From: Streptomyces sp. CHD11
GTDB taxonomy: Bacteria; Actinomycetota; Actinomycetes; Streptomycetales; Streptomycetaceae
NCBI RefSeq assembly: GCF_018638295.1
Contig: NZ_JABTTS010000043.1
Span: 20,531 to 58,417 of the forward strand
DNA: 37,887 bases
Direction: 5' to 3'
Shown: one piece after another, positions 8,526 to 15,825 of the stretch
Layout of the letters: the number at the start of each line of letters is the position of its first letter
Numbering within the stretch: the stretch's first letter is position 1
Translations under genes and position numbers: made by a program
The notes under the pieces: model-generated
What the model was told of the DNA's origin: nothing
Database searches by the model: none
What the model saw: only the letters and a program-made list of their open reading frames with translations

Positions 8526-8531
8526 ACCGTT

Positions 8532-8561
8532 TTGGCGAACCCTCCCGCCATCCCATATGCT
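8532..8561 (+). promoter_or_regulatory. Candidate promoter of the tRNA-Glu/Asp/Phe cluster
   Basis: TTGGCG (8532-8537), 18-nt spacer, TATGCT (8556-8561), 44 nt before mature tRNA-Glu. This is the best sigma-70-like match in the gap after the phosphoesterase gene. Confidence 0.55.
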
Positions 8562-8605
8562 TCTGACGTCCCCGACGCGCCGCAAGGCGCCCAGGCGGGC
8601 CGATA

Positions 8606-8678
8606 GCCCTCATCGTCTAGCGGCCTAGGACGCCGCCCTTTCAAGGCGGTAGCACGGGTTCGAATCCCGTTGGGGGCA
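8606..8678 (+). tRNA. tRNA-Glu (TTC)
   Basis: 73-nt cloverleaf. Acceptor GCCCTCA pairs with TGGGGGC (one G-U pair), discriminator A at 8678. Anticodon loop CTTTCAA gives TTC. T loop GTTCGAATC. First gene of a three-tRNA run. Confidence 0.96.
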
Positions 8679-8715
8679 CGCACCACCCTGTGCGACACTG
8701 TCGTACGACACGCTT

Positions 8716-8790
8716 GGTCCTGTGGAGCAGTTTGGAGTGCTCGCCACCCTGTCAAGGTGGAGGCCGCGGGTTCAAATCCCGTCAGGACCG
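8716..8790 (+). tRNA. tRNA-Asp (GTC), copy 1
   Basis: 75-nt cloverleaf. Acceptor GGTCCTG pairs with CAGGACC, discriminator G. Anticodon loop CTGTCAA gives GTC. Identical over its whole length to the copy at 13056-13130. Confidence 0.96.
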
Positions 8791-8791
8791 C

Positions 8792-8813
8792 TGGTGTTTC
8801 ACGTGAAACACCA
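8792..8813. promoter_or_regulatory. parS: parS centromere site (ParB binding)
   Basis: A perfect 22-bp palindrome that contains the 14-bp core GTTTCACGTGAAAC at 8796-8809, the consensus ParB-binding sequence of Streptomyces and most bacteria. It fills almost the whole 24-bp gap between tRNA-Asp and tRNA-Phe. In Streptomyces many parS sites cluster around oriC and load ParB for chromosome segregation during sporulation; this one indicates the window lies in the origin-proximal core. I find no second exact copy in the window. Confidence 0.92.
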
Positions 8814-8814
8814 C

Positions 8815-8888
8815 GGCTGGGTAGCTCAGTTGGTACGAGCGATCGCCTGAAAAGCGATAGGTCGCCGGTTCGACCCCGGCCCCAGCCA
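8815..8888 (+). tRNA. tRNA-Phe (GAA)
   Basis: 74-nt cloverleaf. Acceptor GGCTGGG pairs with CCCAGCC, discriminator A at 8888. Anticodon loop CTGAAAA gives GAA. T loop GTTCGACCC. Last gene of the cluster. Confidence 0.95.
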
Positions 8889-8893
8889 CAGCA

Positions 8894-8920
8894 AAGGCCC
8901 CGATCATCGATCGGGGCCTT
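8894..8920 (+). terminator. Terminator of the tRNA cluster
   Basis: 12-bp perfect stem (8894-8905 with 8909-8920), 3-nt loop ATC, then GTTGTGTG. Almost the same hairpin follows the two tRNA-Gly units further right. Confidence 0.9.
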
Positions 8921-8982
8921 GTTGTGTGTCCCGGCAAAATCATTGGCCGCGTATTTCCGCGGGATGAGACCCTGGAGTCCGT

Positions 8983-11900
8983 ATGTCTACGCACTCTGCC
9001 CCCGCTCTCGGCTCCCTCGCCTCCCGTCTCACCGAGCTGTCGCTGCGCGACGCGCACCGGCTCGGACGGCGGCTCGAGGGTGCACGCAGGATCCGTAAGC
9101 CGGAGGCACGCGACGCCGTGCTCGCCGAGATCGAGACGGAGGTGGCCGCGGCCGCGGAGCGGATGACGGCACGGCGCGCCCGGGTGCCCGGTATCCGGTA
9201 TCCGGAGCAGCTCCCCGTCAGCCAGAAGAAGGACGACATCGCCGAGGCGATCCGTGATCATCAGGTCGTGATCGTCGCCGGTGAGACGGGCTCCGGCAAG
9301 ACCACGCAGATCCCGAAGATCTGCATGGAGCTGGGCCGGGGCGTCCGGGGCATGATCGGGCACACGCAGCCCCGCCGGATCGCCGCCCGTACCGTCGCGG
9401 AGCGGGTCGCCGAGGAGCTGGACACCCCGCTGGGTGAGGCCGTCGGCTGGAAGGTCCGTTTCACCGACCAGGTGAACCCGGACGCCACCTTCGTCAAGCT
9501 GATGACCGACGGCATCCTGCTCGCGGAAATCCAGACCGACCGTGAGCTGCGCGCCTACGACACGATCATCATCGACGAGGCGCACGAGCGGTCGCTCAAC
9601 ATCGACTTCCTGCTCGGCTACCTGGCGCAGCTGCTGCCGAAGCGGCCGGACCTCAAGGTCGTCATCACCTCCGCGACGATCGACCCGGAGCGTTTCTCCC
9701 GGCACTTCGGCGACGCCCCGATCGTCGAGGTCAGCGGGCGCACCTATCCGGTGGAGGTGCGGTACCGGCCGCTGCTCGAGGAGGACTCGGACGACGCCGA
9801 CCGGGACCAGATCACGGCGATCACGGACGCCGTCGAGGAGCTGATGGCGGAAGGGCCCGGCGACATCCTGGTGTTCCTCTCCGGTGAGCGGGAGATCCGG
9901 GACACGGCGGACGCGCTGACGAAGAAGCGGTACCGGTCGACCGAGGTGCTGCCGCTGTACGCGCGGCTGTCGCACGCCGAGCAGCACCGGGTGTTCCAGC
10001 AGCACAGCGGACGCAGGATCGTTCTGGCCACCAACGTGGCCGAGACCTCCCTCACCGTGCCGGGCATCAAGTACGTCATCGATCCCGGGTTCGCCCGTAT
10101 CTCCCGCTACAGCCACCGCACCAAGGTGCAGCGGCTGCCGATCGAGCCGGTGTCGCAGGCGAGCGCCAACCAGCGCAAGGGCCGCTGCGGCCGTACGTCG
10201 GACGGCATCTGCGTCCGGCTGTACAGCGAGGACGACTTCCTCACCCGCCCGGAGTTCACCGACGCGGAGATCCTGCGGACCAACCTCGCCTCGGTGATCC
10301 TGCAGATGACGGCGGCCGGCCTGGGCGAGATCGAGAAGTTCCCGTTCATCGACCCGCCGGACCACCGCAACATCCGTGACGGTGTGCAGTTGCTGCAGGA
10401 GCTGGGGGCGCTGGACCCGGCGCAGAAGGACCCGCGCAAGCGGCTCACCGAGACCGGGCGGAAACTGGCACAGCTGCCGGTGGACCCCCGGCTGGCGCGC
10501 ATGGTGCTGGAGGCGGACCGCAACGGCTGCGCCCGCGAGGTCATGGTGATCGCGGCGGCGCTGTCGATCCAGGACCCGCGCGAGCGGCCGGCGGACAAGC
10601 AGACCCAGGCCGATCAGCAGCACGCCCGTTTCCGGGACGAGTCCAGCGACTTCCTGGCCTTCCTCAACCTGTGGCGGTACGTCCGTGAACAGCAGAAGGA
10701 GCGCGGCTCCTCGTCGTTCCGGCGGATGTGCAAGCAGGAGTATCTGAACTTCCTGCGGATCCGGGAGTGGCAGGACATCTACACGCAGCTGCGGACGGTC
10801 GCCCGGCAGATGGGCATCCAGCTGAACGAGGGCGACGCGGCGGAGGACCGCGTCCATGTGTCGCTGCTGTCCGGTCTGCTCTCGCACATCGGTATGAAGG
10901 ACGTGAAGGAGTCCAAGGACTCCGGTCAGGGCGGCGGCCGCAAGGACGGCGGCCGGAACGAGTACCTGGGCGCGCGCAACGCCAAGTTCGCGATCTTCCC
11001 GGGGTCGGCCCTGTTCAAGAAGCCGCCGCGGTTCGTGATGTCGGCCGAGCTGGTGGAGACGTCCCGGCTGTGGGCGCGGGTCAACGCGAAGATCGAGCCG
11101 GAGTGGGTGGAGCCGCTCGCGGAGCATCTGCTGAAGCGCACCTACAGCGAACCGCACTGGGAGAAGGACCAGGCGGCCGTGATGGCCTACGAGAAGGTGA
11201 CGCTGTACGGCGTGCCGATCGTGGCGCAGCGCAAGGTGAACTACGGCCGCATCGATCCGGAGGTCTCCCGGGAGCTGTTCATCCGCAACGCGCTGGTCGA
11301 GGGCGACTGGCGTACCCACCACAAGTTCTACGCGGACAACCGGCGGCTGCTGACCGAGGTCGAGGAGCTGGAGCACCGGGCGCGGCGCCGGGACATCCTG
11401 GTCGACGACGAGACCCTGTACGACTTCTACGAGCAGCGGATCCCCGACCACGTGGTCTCCGGGGCGCATTTCGACTCCTGGTGGAAGCACAAGCGGCACG
11501 AGCAGCCGGAGTTCCTCGACTTCGAGCGGGAGATGCTGATCCGTGAATCGGCCGGATCGGTCACCAAGGCCGACTATCCCGACACCTGGCACCAGGGTCC
11601 CCTGAAGTTCCGGGTGACGTACCAGTTCGAGCCGGGCGCGGACGCGGACGGTGTGACGGTCCACATTCCCCTCCAGGTACTGAACCAGGTGACGGACGAG
11701 GGCTTCGAGTGGCAGATCCCGGGGCTGCGGGCGGACGTCGTCACGGAGCTGATCCGTTCGCTCCCCAAGCCGATCCGCCGGAACTACGTGCCGGCGCCGG
11801 ACTTCGCCCGGGCGTTCCTGGAGCGGGCGGTGCCGTCGCAGGAGCCGCTGACGGTGACGATGGCCCGCGAGCTGAAGCGGATGGTCGGAGTGCCGTTCGA

Positions 11901-12963
11901 GGCGGAGGACTTCGACTGGTCCCGCGTTCCCGACCACTTGAAGGTGACCTTCCGGATCGTCGACGAGCGGCGCCGCAAGCTCGCCGAGGACAAGGATCTG
12001 GAGGCGCTCCAGGTCCGGTTGCGGCCGAAGGCGCGCCAGGCGCTGTCCCAGGCGGCCGCCGCGACCGCGCAGCGCCAGGGCGGTGAGTCGCTGGAGCGTC
12101 GGGGACTGACGGACTGGACGATCGGTTCGCTCACCCGGGTGTTCGAGACCCGTCGTGCCGGTCAGCCGGTGAAGGCCTATCCGGCGCTGGTGGACGACGG
12201 TGACTCGGTCTCGGTCCGGCTGTTCGACTCGGAGGCCGAGCAGGCGGAGGCGATGTGGAGGGGCACGCGGCGGCTGATCCTGCTCGGGATCCCGGTGAAC
12301 CCCGCGAAGTTCGCTTCCGAAAAGCTGACCAACCCCCAGAAGCTGGCGCTGTCCGCGAATCCGCACGGTTCGGTGCAGGCCCTGTTCGAGGACTGCGCGA
12401 CAGCCGCGGCGGACCGGCTGATCGCGGACTTCGGCGGTCCGGTGTGGGACGAGGAGTCGTTCCGGAAGCTGTTCGACAAGGTCCGCGCGGACCTTGTCGA
12501 CACGACGGTGCGCGCGGTGGACCAGGTGCAGCAGGTACTGGCCGCCTGGCAGGCCTGTGAGCGCCGCCTGAAGGGTGTGCGCAGCCCCGCGCTGCTGGCG
12601 AACCTCCAGGACGTGCGCACGCAGCTGGACGGGCTCGTACGGCCGGGCTTCGTGACGGAGGCCGGGCTGCGGCGGCTGCCGGACCTGATGCGCTATCTGG
12701 TGGCCGCGGACCGGCGGCTCCAGCAGATGGCGGCGAACGCGCAGCGGGACACCACGCGGATGGCGAAGGTCCACGAGATGCGGGACGAGTACGCGTGGCT
12801 GCTGGAACAGCTGCCGCGGGGGCGGCCCGTGCCGCGCCAGGTCCTGGACATCCGCTGGATGATCGAGGAGCTGCGGGTCAGCTACTTCGCCCACGCGCTC
12901 GGCACGGCGTACCCGGTGTCGGACAAGCGGATCGTGAAGGCGATCGACGCGGCGGTGCCGTGA
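8983..12963 (+). CDS. hrpA: HrpA-type DEAH-box ATP-dependent RNA helicase
   Basis: 1326 residues from ATG 8983, with TGGAG 5 nt upstream; close to the usual HrpA length of about 1300. After a short N-terminal helical region come helicase motif I GETGSGKTTQ (about residue 99), Ia TQPRRIAAR, II DEAHER (about 198), III SAT (about 230), V TNVAETSLTVPG and VI QRKGRCGRTSDG (about 396). Winged-helix, ratchet and OB-type domains follow, then the DUF3418 region (for example FDSWWKHKRHEQPEFLDFEREML) and a C-terminal helical segment. HrpA proteins act in mRNA processing and, as shown in E. coli, in resolving stalled or collided ribosomes. It is flanked by identical tRNA-Asp genes. The entire opposite strand is also open from 13563 to 8782, but that is a GC-bias shadow. 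Confidence 0.96.
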   Translation: MSTHSAPALGSLASRLTELSLRDAHRLGRRLEGARRIRKPEARDAVLAEIETEVAAAAERMTARRARVPGIRYPEQLPVSQKKDDIAEAIRDHQVVIVAGETGSGKTTQIPKICMELGRGVRGMIGHTQPRRIAARTVAERVAEELDTPLGEAVGWKVRFTDQVNPDATFVKLMTDGILLAEIQTDRELRAYDTIIIDEAHERSLNIDFLLGYLAQLLPKRPDLKVVITSATIDPERFSRHFGDAPIVEVSGRTYPVEVRYRPLLEEDSDDADRDQITAITDAVEELMAEGPGDILVFLSGEREIRDTADALTKKRYRSTEVLPLYARLSHAEQHRVFQQHSGRRIVLATNVAETSLTVPGIKYVIDPGFARISRYSHRTKVQRLPIEPVSQASANQRKGRCGRTSDGICVRLYSEDDFLTRPEFTDAEILRTNLASVILQMTAAGLGEIEKFPFIDPPDHRNIRDGVQLLQELGALDPAQKDPRKRLTETGRKLAQLPVDPRLARMVLEADRNGCAREVMVIAAALSIQDPRERPADKQTQADQQHARFRDESSDFLAFLNLWRYVREQQKERGSSSFRRMCKQEYLNFLRIREWQDIYTQLRTVARQMGIQLNEGDAAEDRVHVSLLSGLLSHIGMKDVKESKDSGQGGGRKDGGRNEYLGARNAKFAIFPGSALFKKPPRFVMSAELVETSRLWARVNAKIEPEWVEPLAEHLLKRTYSEPHWEKDQAAVMAYEKVTLYGVPIVAQRKVNYGRIDPEVSRELFIRNALVEGDWRTHHKFYADNRRLLTEVEELEHRARRRDILVDDETLYDFYEQRIPDHVVSGAHFDSWWKHKRHEQPEFLDFEREMLIRESAGSVTKADYPDTWHQGPLKFRVTYQFEPGADADGVTVHIPLQVLNQVTDEGFEWQIPGLRADVVTELIRSLPKPIRRNYVPAPDFARAFLERAVPSQEPLTVTMARELKRMVGVPFEAEDFDWSRVPDHLKVTFRIVDERRRKLAEDKDLEALQVRLRPKARQALSQAAAATAQRQGGESLERRGLTDWTIGSLTRVFETRRAGQPVKAYPALVDDGDSVSVRLFDSEAEQAEAMWRGTRRLILLGIPVNPAKFASEKLTNPQKLALSANPHGSVQALFEDCATAAADRLIADFGGPVWDEESFRKLFDKVRADLVDTTVRAVDQVQQVLAAWQACERRLKGVRSPALLANLQDVRTQLDGLVRPGFVTEAGLRRLPDLMRYLVAADRRLQQMAANAQRDTTRMAKVHEMRDEYAWLLEQLPRGRPVPRQVLDIRWMIEELRVSYFAHALGTAYPVSDKRIVKAIDAAVP

Positions 12964-12985
12964 CCGCGCCCGCACACACGGTGAG

Positions 12986-13016
12986 TTCGACCGGGGGGCG
13001 GCCGCTCCTGTACAGT
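12986..13016 (+). promoter_or_regulatory. Candidate promoter of tRNA-Asp copy 2
   Basis: TTCGAC (12986-12991), 19-nt spacer, TACAGT (13011-13016), 39 nt before the mature tRNA. Confidence 0.45.
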
Positions 13017-13055
13017 CCTTCTCGCAGCGCAACGCACGAATGGCGCCGCGAATCT

Positions 13056-13130
13056 GGTCCTGTGGAGCAGTTTGGAGTGCTCGCCACCCTGTCAAGGTGG
13101 AGGCCGCGGGTTCAAATCCCGTCAGGACCG
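13056..13130 (+). tRNA. tRNA-Asp (GTC), copy 2
   Basis: Same 75 nt as copy 1 at 8716-8790: acceptor GGTCCTG/CAGGACC, anticodon loop CTGTCAA. It has its own candidate promoter and a double terminator. Confidence 0.96.
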
Positions 13131-13137
13131 CAGCACA

Positions 13138-13172
13138 GGAAGGCCCGTACCTCGCGAGAGGGCGGGCCTTCC
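13138..13172 (+). terminator. First terminator hairpin after tRNA-Asp copy 2
   Basis: GGAAGGCCCG (13138-13147) pairs with CGGGCCTTCC (13163-13172), 15-nt loop with inner pairing. Confidence 0.75.
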
Positions 13173-13175
13173 GTA

Positions 13176-13211
13176 CGAAGGAGCCCGGGTCTTCGGACCC
13201 GGGCTCCTTCG
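13176..13211 (+). terminator. Second terminator hairpin, with a TTCG tetraloop
   Basis: A 16-bp perfect stem closed by the very stable loop TTCG (13192-13195). It follows the previous hairpin by 3 nt, making a tandem terminator. Confidence 0.8.
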
Positions 13212-13362
13212 CGCGACGGGCCTTCTCGCGCGACCGGGCCCCCGCGCACGCCCCGGGGCCCTGTGCGCCCTTCTGCGGCCCTGCGCCGCCTTGACGGGCC
13301 CGCAGGTCTCCCGGTACTCCAGGAAGCAGGGCACGACCCCGTGGAACCCCTGGAGGTGGCGC

Positions 13363-13551
13363 ATGCCGGCATCGGCTGGGCACAGGACGCGGGCGCTGCT
13401 CCGCGCGCATCTGTCGGCCGCGTCGTCGTACGGGCATCTGACGCGTCACTGTCCCGTCTGCCACCGCCTGTTGCGGCTCGCGCTGGACCGCCCGCCCCGC
13501 CCGCCGGAACCGGCCGGGGAACAAGCCCCGCCCAACGGGCGTTCCCTCTAG
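13363..13551 (+). CDS. Small CxxC protein (DUF6274-like)
   Basis: 62 residues from ATG 13363, with an excellent GGAGGT ribosome binding site 5 nt upstream. The protein begins MPASAGHRTRALLRAHL, then SSYGHLTRHCPVCHRLLRLALD, and ends in a Pro/Ala-rich tail. C30 and C33 with nearby H25, H29 and H34 could bind one zinc ion. I recall families annotated DUF6274 with this HCPVCHRLLRLA core in Streptomyces, but I cannot check that here; function unknown. It sits alone between the second tRNA-Asp and the bldC region, and a large hairpin begins 27 nt after its stop. Confidence 0.8.
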   Translation: MPASAGHRTRALLRAHLSAASSYGHLTRHCPVCHRLLRLALDRPPRPPEPAGEQAPPNGRSL

Positions 13552-13577
13552 CGCATATGCCACAGGCTCAACAAGCC

Positions 13578-13649
13578 GACTGGTATGTGACGGGTGTCAC
13601 CGCATGAGTTTCTGAAAGTGCGGTACTTACACCCGCCCTACAACCAGTC
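13578..13649. repeat. Nested inverted-repeat element of about 72 bp
   Basis: Four nested arms: GACTGGT (13578-13584) with ACCAGTC (13643-13649), extended by TGT/ACA across a one-base bulge; CGGGTGT (13591-13597) with ACACCCG (13629-13635); ACCGC (13599-13603) with GCGGT (13620-13624); and TTTC/GAAA around 13608-13616. The right side continues into AATTTAATATG. It could terminate the CxxC gene, or be a structured RNA or a relic of a small mobile repeat. Confidence 0.7.
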
Positions 13650-13659
13650 AATTTAATAT

Positions 13660-13671
13660 GTGCAATTGCAC
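13660..13671. promoter_or_regulatory. 12-bp palindrome GTGCAATTGCAC in an AT-rich island
   Basis: Perfect palindrome directly after the nested repeat. AATT occurs at 13650-13653 and 13664-13667, 14 bp apart. It may be a protein-binding site; no function is assigned. Confidence 0.35.
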
Positions 13672-13797
13672 TACTCGGGGAGGTCCGTCCCGGCCCGTAC
13701 CGAGGTGACCCCTCAGCCGCCCCCAGGCTCGGACAGTCCCGCACACAGAACACCCCCCACACTCGCCGGAGGCGCCGCCGGCCCACCAGCAGCGCAC

Positions 13798-13837
13798 AAA
13801 AAAGATCGCGCTGGACCCGGCGGAGTCCAGCGCGATC
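13798..13837 (-). terminator. Rho-independent terminator downstream of bldC
   Basis: 13-bp perfect stem (13804-13816 with 13825-13837), 8-nt loop, followed on the minus strand by six T residues (13803-13798). Classical form. It lies 150 nt after the bldC stop, so the transcript would have an unusually long 3' tail. Confidence 0.85.
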
Positions 13838-13987
13838 GACGACGCACCCGTGTTCAGTTGCCTGGAAAGCTCTGATCGGCTTGGGCGAGGGGCCTGTTGG
13901 GGCAGTCCCCGCGTCGCTTGGAGCTGAGGTTCACGGGCGTCTCGACCAGTGGGGGACCAGCCGGTTGCGCCCGGTTCATGCGGTTGT

Positions 13988-14194
13988 TCAGGCCTCGCTG
14001 CGCTGCTGCGGAATGCCCGCGAGCAGTGCGCGGACCTCGGCTTCGCGATAGCGGCGGTGCCCGCCGAGCGTGCGGATCGACGTGAGCTTGCCAGCCTTCG
14101 CCCAGCGCGTGACCGTCTTCGGGTCGACGCGGAACATGGTGGCGACCTCAGCCGGGGTCAGCAGCGGCTCGGCATCAGGGGTGCGAGCGGTCAT
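13988..14194 (-). CDS. bldC: Developmental regulator BldC (MerR-like DNA-binding protein)
   Basis: 68 residues, ATG 14194, with GAGGAGG 6 nt upstream. It consists almost entirely of one MerR-type winged helix: LLTPAEVATMFRVDPKTV, then TRWAKAGKLTSIRTLGGHRR, at about residues 11-50. There is no effector-binding or dimerisation coil, as expected for BldC. In Streptomyces, BldC binds head-to-tail on direct repeats and delays entry into development, repressing or activating many sporulation genes. The 540-bp upstream gap and the 150-nt 3' tail suggest that much of its control lies outside the coding sequence. Confidence 0.96.
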   Translation of the reverse strand: MTARTPDAEPLLTPAEVATMFRVDPKTVTRWAKAGKLTSIRTLGGHRRYREAEVRALLAGIPQQRSEA

Positions 14195-14424
14195 GAGCGG
14201 CCTCCTCGGGAGAACCGAACCTTCTCGGTTCTTTCCTCTAAATTCTGCACCTTGACCCGCGTTGCCCGAAATGGCGGACGCGAGTCGAGTCGGTTATAGG
14301 ACGAACGGCTTGTCCTCGGCACTACAACTACACCATCTGTCCAACCACGTCGGCCAAACCGATGGAATTGCCCTCCCAGGTGTTCATCAGCCGCGGAAGC
14401 CGATGGACCGTGCCATAGCGGACA

Positions 14425-14451
14425 GTCACGCCGCTGTGACGATCAGTCACA
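14425..14451. repeat. Overlapping GTCAC/TGTGAC inverted repeats in the bldC upstream region
   Basis: GTCAC (14425-14429), TGTGAC (14435-14440) and GTCACA (14446-14451). The last two form a TGTGAC-N5-GTCACA dyad; the first two form another with a 6-nt gap. Possible regulator site about 240 bp above the bldC start. Confidence 0.4.
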
Positions 14452-14703
14452 CCAGCGATCAGGAGTCATCAGACCCCCCAAAGCGTGCAATGCAGAGATT
14501 CCGCCCATAGTCGAGCACAACAGGACGGAGGAGCCCTCCCCGGACTCCTTGTCCTATTTTGGCATGAGGGTGGGCAAGGGACGCAAGGGTCGCGTAAGTG
14601 CGGTCCGTCACGCTTGCCACGCTTGAGGCATAGGACCGGGATCGGCGACTACGTCCGTTGTCGGGCTCGCACTGACGGAATCTCAGGATCCTCAGGGCGA
14701 TGA

Positions 14704-14734
14704 CAAAACCCCAAGAAGGGCGTTTGGTCAAACG
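14704..14734 (-). terminator. Terminator after the unrecognised gene at 14735
   Basis: On the minus strand, right after the stop: CGTTTG/CAAACG (14721-14734) overlapping a second small stem AAAC(G)CCC/GGGGTTT that ends in a TTTTG tail near 14704. Confidence 0.55.
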
Positions 14735-15577
14735 TCAGTTCGCAGAGCGCAGGTCACGCACCGACCTCCAGCGCTCCACGAGGCGCCCGTAGGCCGCCCC
14801 CGCCCCCTCCTCGTCCCCGCGCCGCAGCGCCGCGATCCCCTCGGCCACGTCCGCCGCCGAGTGGTCGTCCTCGAGGGAGCCGGCCGGCAGGGCGTGCACC
14901 AGCCCGCCGTAGTCCAGCTCGACCCGCGAGCGCGGGTGGAACTCCTCCAGCCACCGTCCGACGTCCACGAGTCCGTCGATCAGCAGGCTCTCGTCCATCG
15001 CGTCCCGCAGGGCCCGCAGTCCGCGCGCCACCCGCCGGCGGGCCTGGACCATGGGGGTCCGGTACCGCAGGAAGGGCGCCTCACCGGCCGAGCCCCTGCC
15101 GTACTCCCGTTCGCCGTCCTCGAACAGCACGAACCAGTTGATCGGCACCTGCCACGTCGCGGTGCGGATCCACGGCCGGGCGTCGGGATGGCCCGCCAGC
15201 CAGCGTTCGTAGTCCTGGGTGGCCTGACGCCGGACCACCGGGGGAAGCAGCGCGTCCAGGACCGGCAGCGGAAAGTCCTCGGCGAGCTCGCCCAGGGCCT
15301 GCCAGCCGCGCAGCCGGGTGCGCCACGGGCAGACGCAGACCACGCCGTCCGCCTCCAGGACGAACGCGTCGTCGCTCTCGTGCACCGGCACCGGCACCGG
15401 CGGGGTGGGCGCCAGGTCGGCCAGCGAACGGCGGAGTTCGTCCTGGTAGGAGGGACGGTCCGGGCGGCGCGCGTAACGGGCCCAGTGGCCGCGTTCCGGT
15501 TCCGGGAAGGCGGCCAGCGGTTCGTACACGCGCAGGTAGGTCGCATAGGGGACGATCACCGAGGACACCTTGGGCAC
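14735..15577 (-). CDS. Conserved actinobacterial protein of unknown function
   Basis: 280 residues from GTG 15577 (VPKVSSVIVPYATYLRVYEPL), with GGAGG about 8 nt upstream. The frame is open upstream to 15736, but the added N-terminus is basic and low-complexity. No catalytic motif stands out; the middle has aromatic stretches WQVPINWFVLFEDGERE and the C-terminal half is helical and acidic. No signal peptide or membrane helix. Being intracellular, soluble and next to vdh and bldC is the only context. It is divergent from vdh, with 248 bp between the starts. Function not recognised. Confidence 0.8.
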   Translation of the reverse strand: MPKVSSVIVPYATYLRVYEPLAAFPEPERGHWARYARRPDRPSYQDELRRSLADLAPTPPVPVPVHESDDAFVLEADGVVCVCPWRTRLRGWQALGELAEDFPLPVLDALLPPVVRRQATQDYERWLAGHPDARPWIRTATWQVPINWFVLFEDGEREYGRGSAGEAPFLRYRTPMVQARRRVARGLRALRDAMDESLLIDGLVDVGRWLEEFHPRSRVELDYGGLVHALPAGSLEDDHSAADVAEGIAALRRGDEEGAGAAYGRLVERWRSVRDLRSAN

Positions 15578-15825
15578 GCCTGCTCCCTCCCCCGCGGACC
15601 GCCGCGAAAACCTGCCGGCACGCGCCCCGGACGGGTGGTGAACCGGGACAATCCGCCGCACTGCGGTACTCCGGACGGAGGTGATCCGCGACACGGTGCC
15701 ACCGACCGGCGTCCCAGGATCTAATCTCGTGCCCACAAGCCCCCGCCACCCTCCCCCACTGCCACAAGCGCGGGGGACCCCGCGGGGGCCGACCCACCCG
15801 CCGCTTCTACTCAGGAGTCACCACA

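Larger units (their letters stand above)
14195..14734. other. Long gene-free region upstream of bldC
   Basis: 540 bp of lower GC than its surroundings, with no open frame that looks coding. It should hold the bldC promoter(s) on the minus strand. Seen: an 8-bp inverted repeat AGAACCGA/TCGGTTCT (14211-14232) just above the bldC ribosome binding site; a minus-strand TATAAC near 14298 that might be a -10 but lacks a -35; overlapping GTCAC/GTGAC repeats at 14425-14451; and the terminator of the upstream gene at 14704-14734. Confidence 0.6.

Noticed and set aside
8606..13130. Integrative element using the tRNA genes as attachment sites
   Set aside because: The duplicated tRNA-Asp is a full gene with its own promoter and terminator, and no integrase, excisionase or replication gene lies between the copies.
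8782..13563. Open frame of nearly 1600 codons on the minus strand opposite hrpA
   Set aside because: Frame is complementary to hrpA codons with third positions matched to first positions; its product is His/Arg/Gln-rich and without domains. High GC removes stop codons in this antisense frame.
13568..13786. 72-codon open frame on the minus strand across the nested repeat
   Set aside because: Runs through the inverted-repeat element and has no ribosome binding site or protein-like sequence.
14435..14451. CRP-type site TGTGA-N-TCACA upstream of bldC
   Set aside because: The spacer is 7 nt instead of the usual 6, so it does not match the CRP dyad; listed only as an inverted repeat.
14459..14731. 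90-codon open frame on the minus strand above bldC
   Set aside because: Codon third positions are not GC-rich as in neighbouring genes and no motif is visible.
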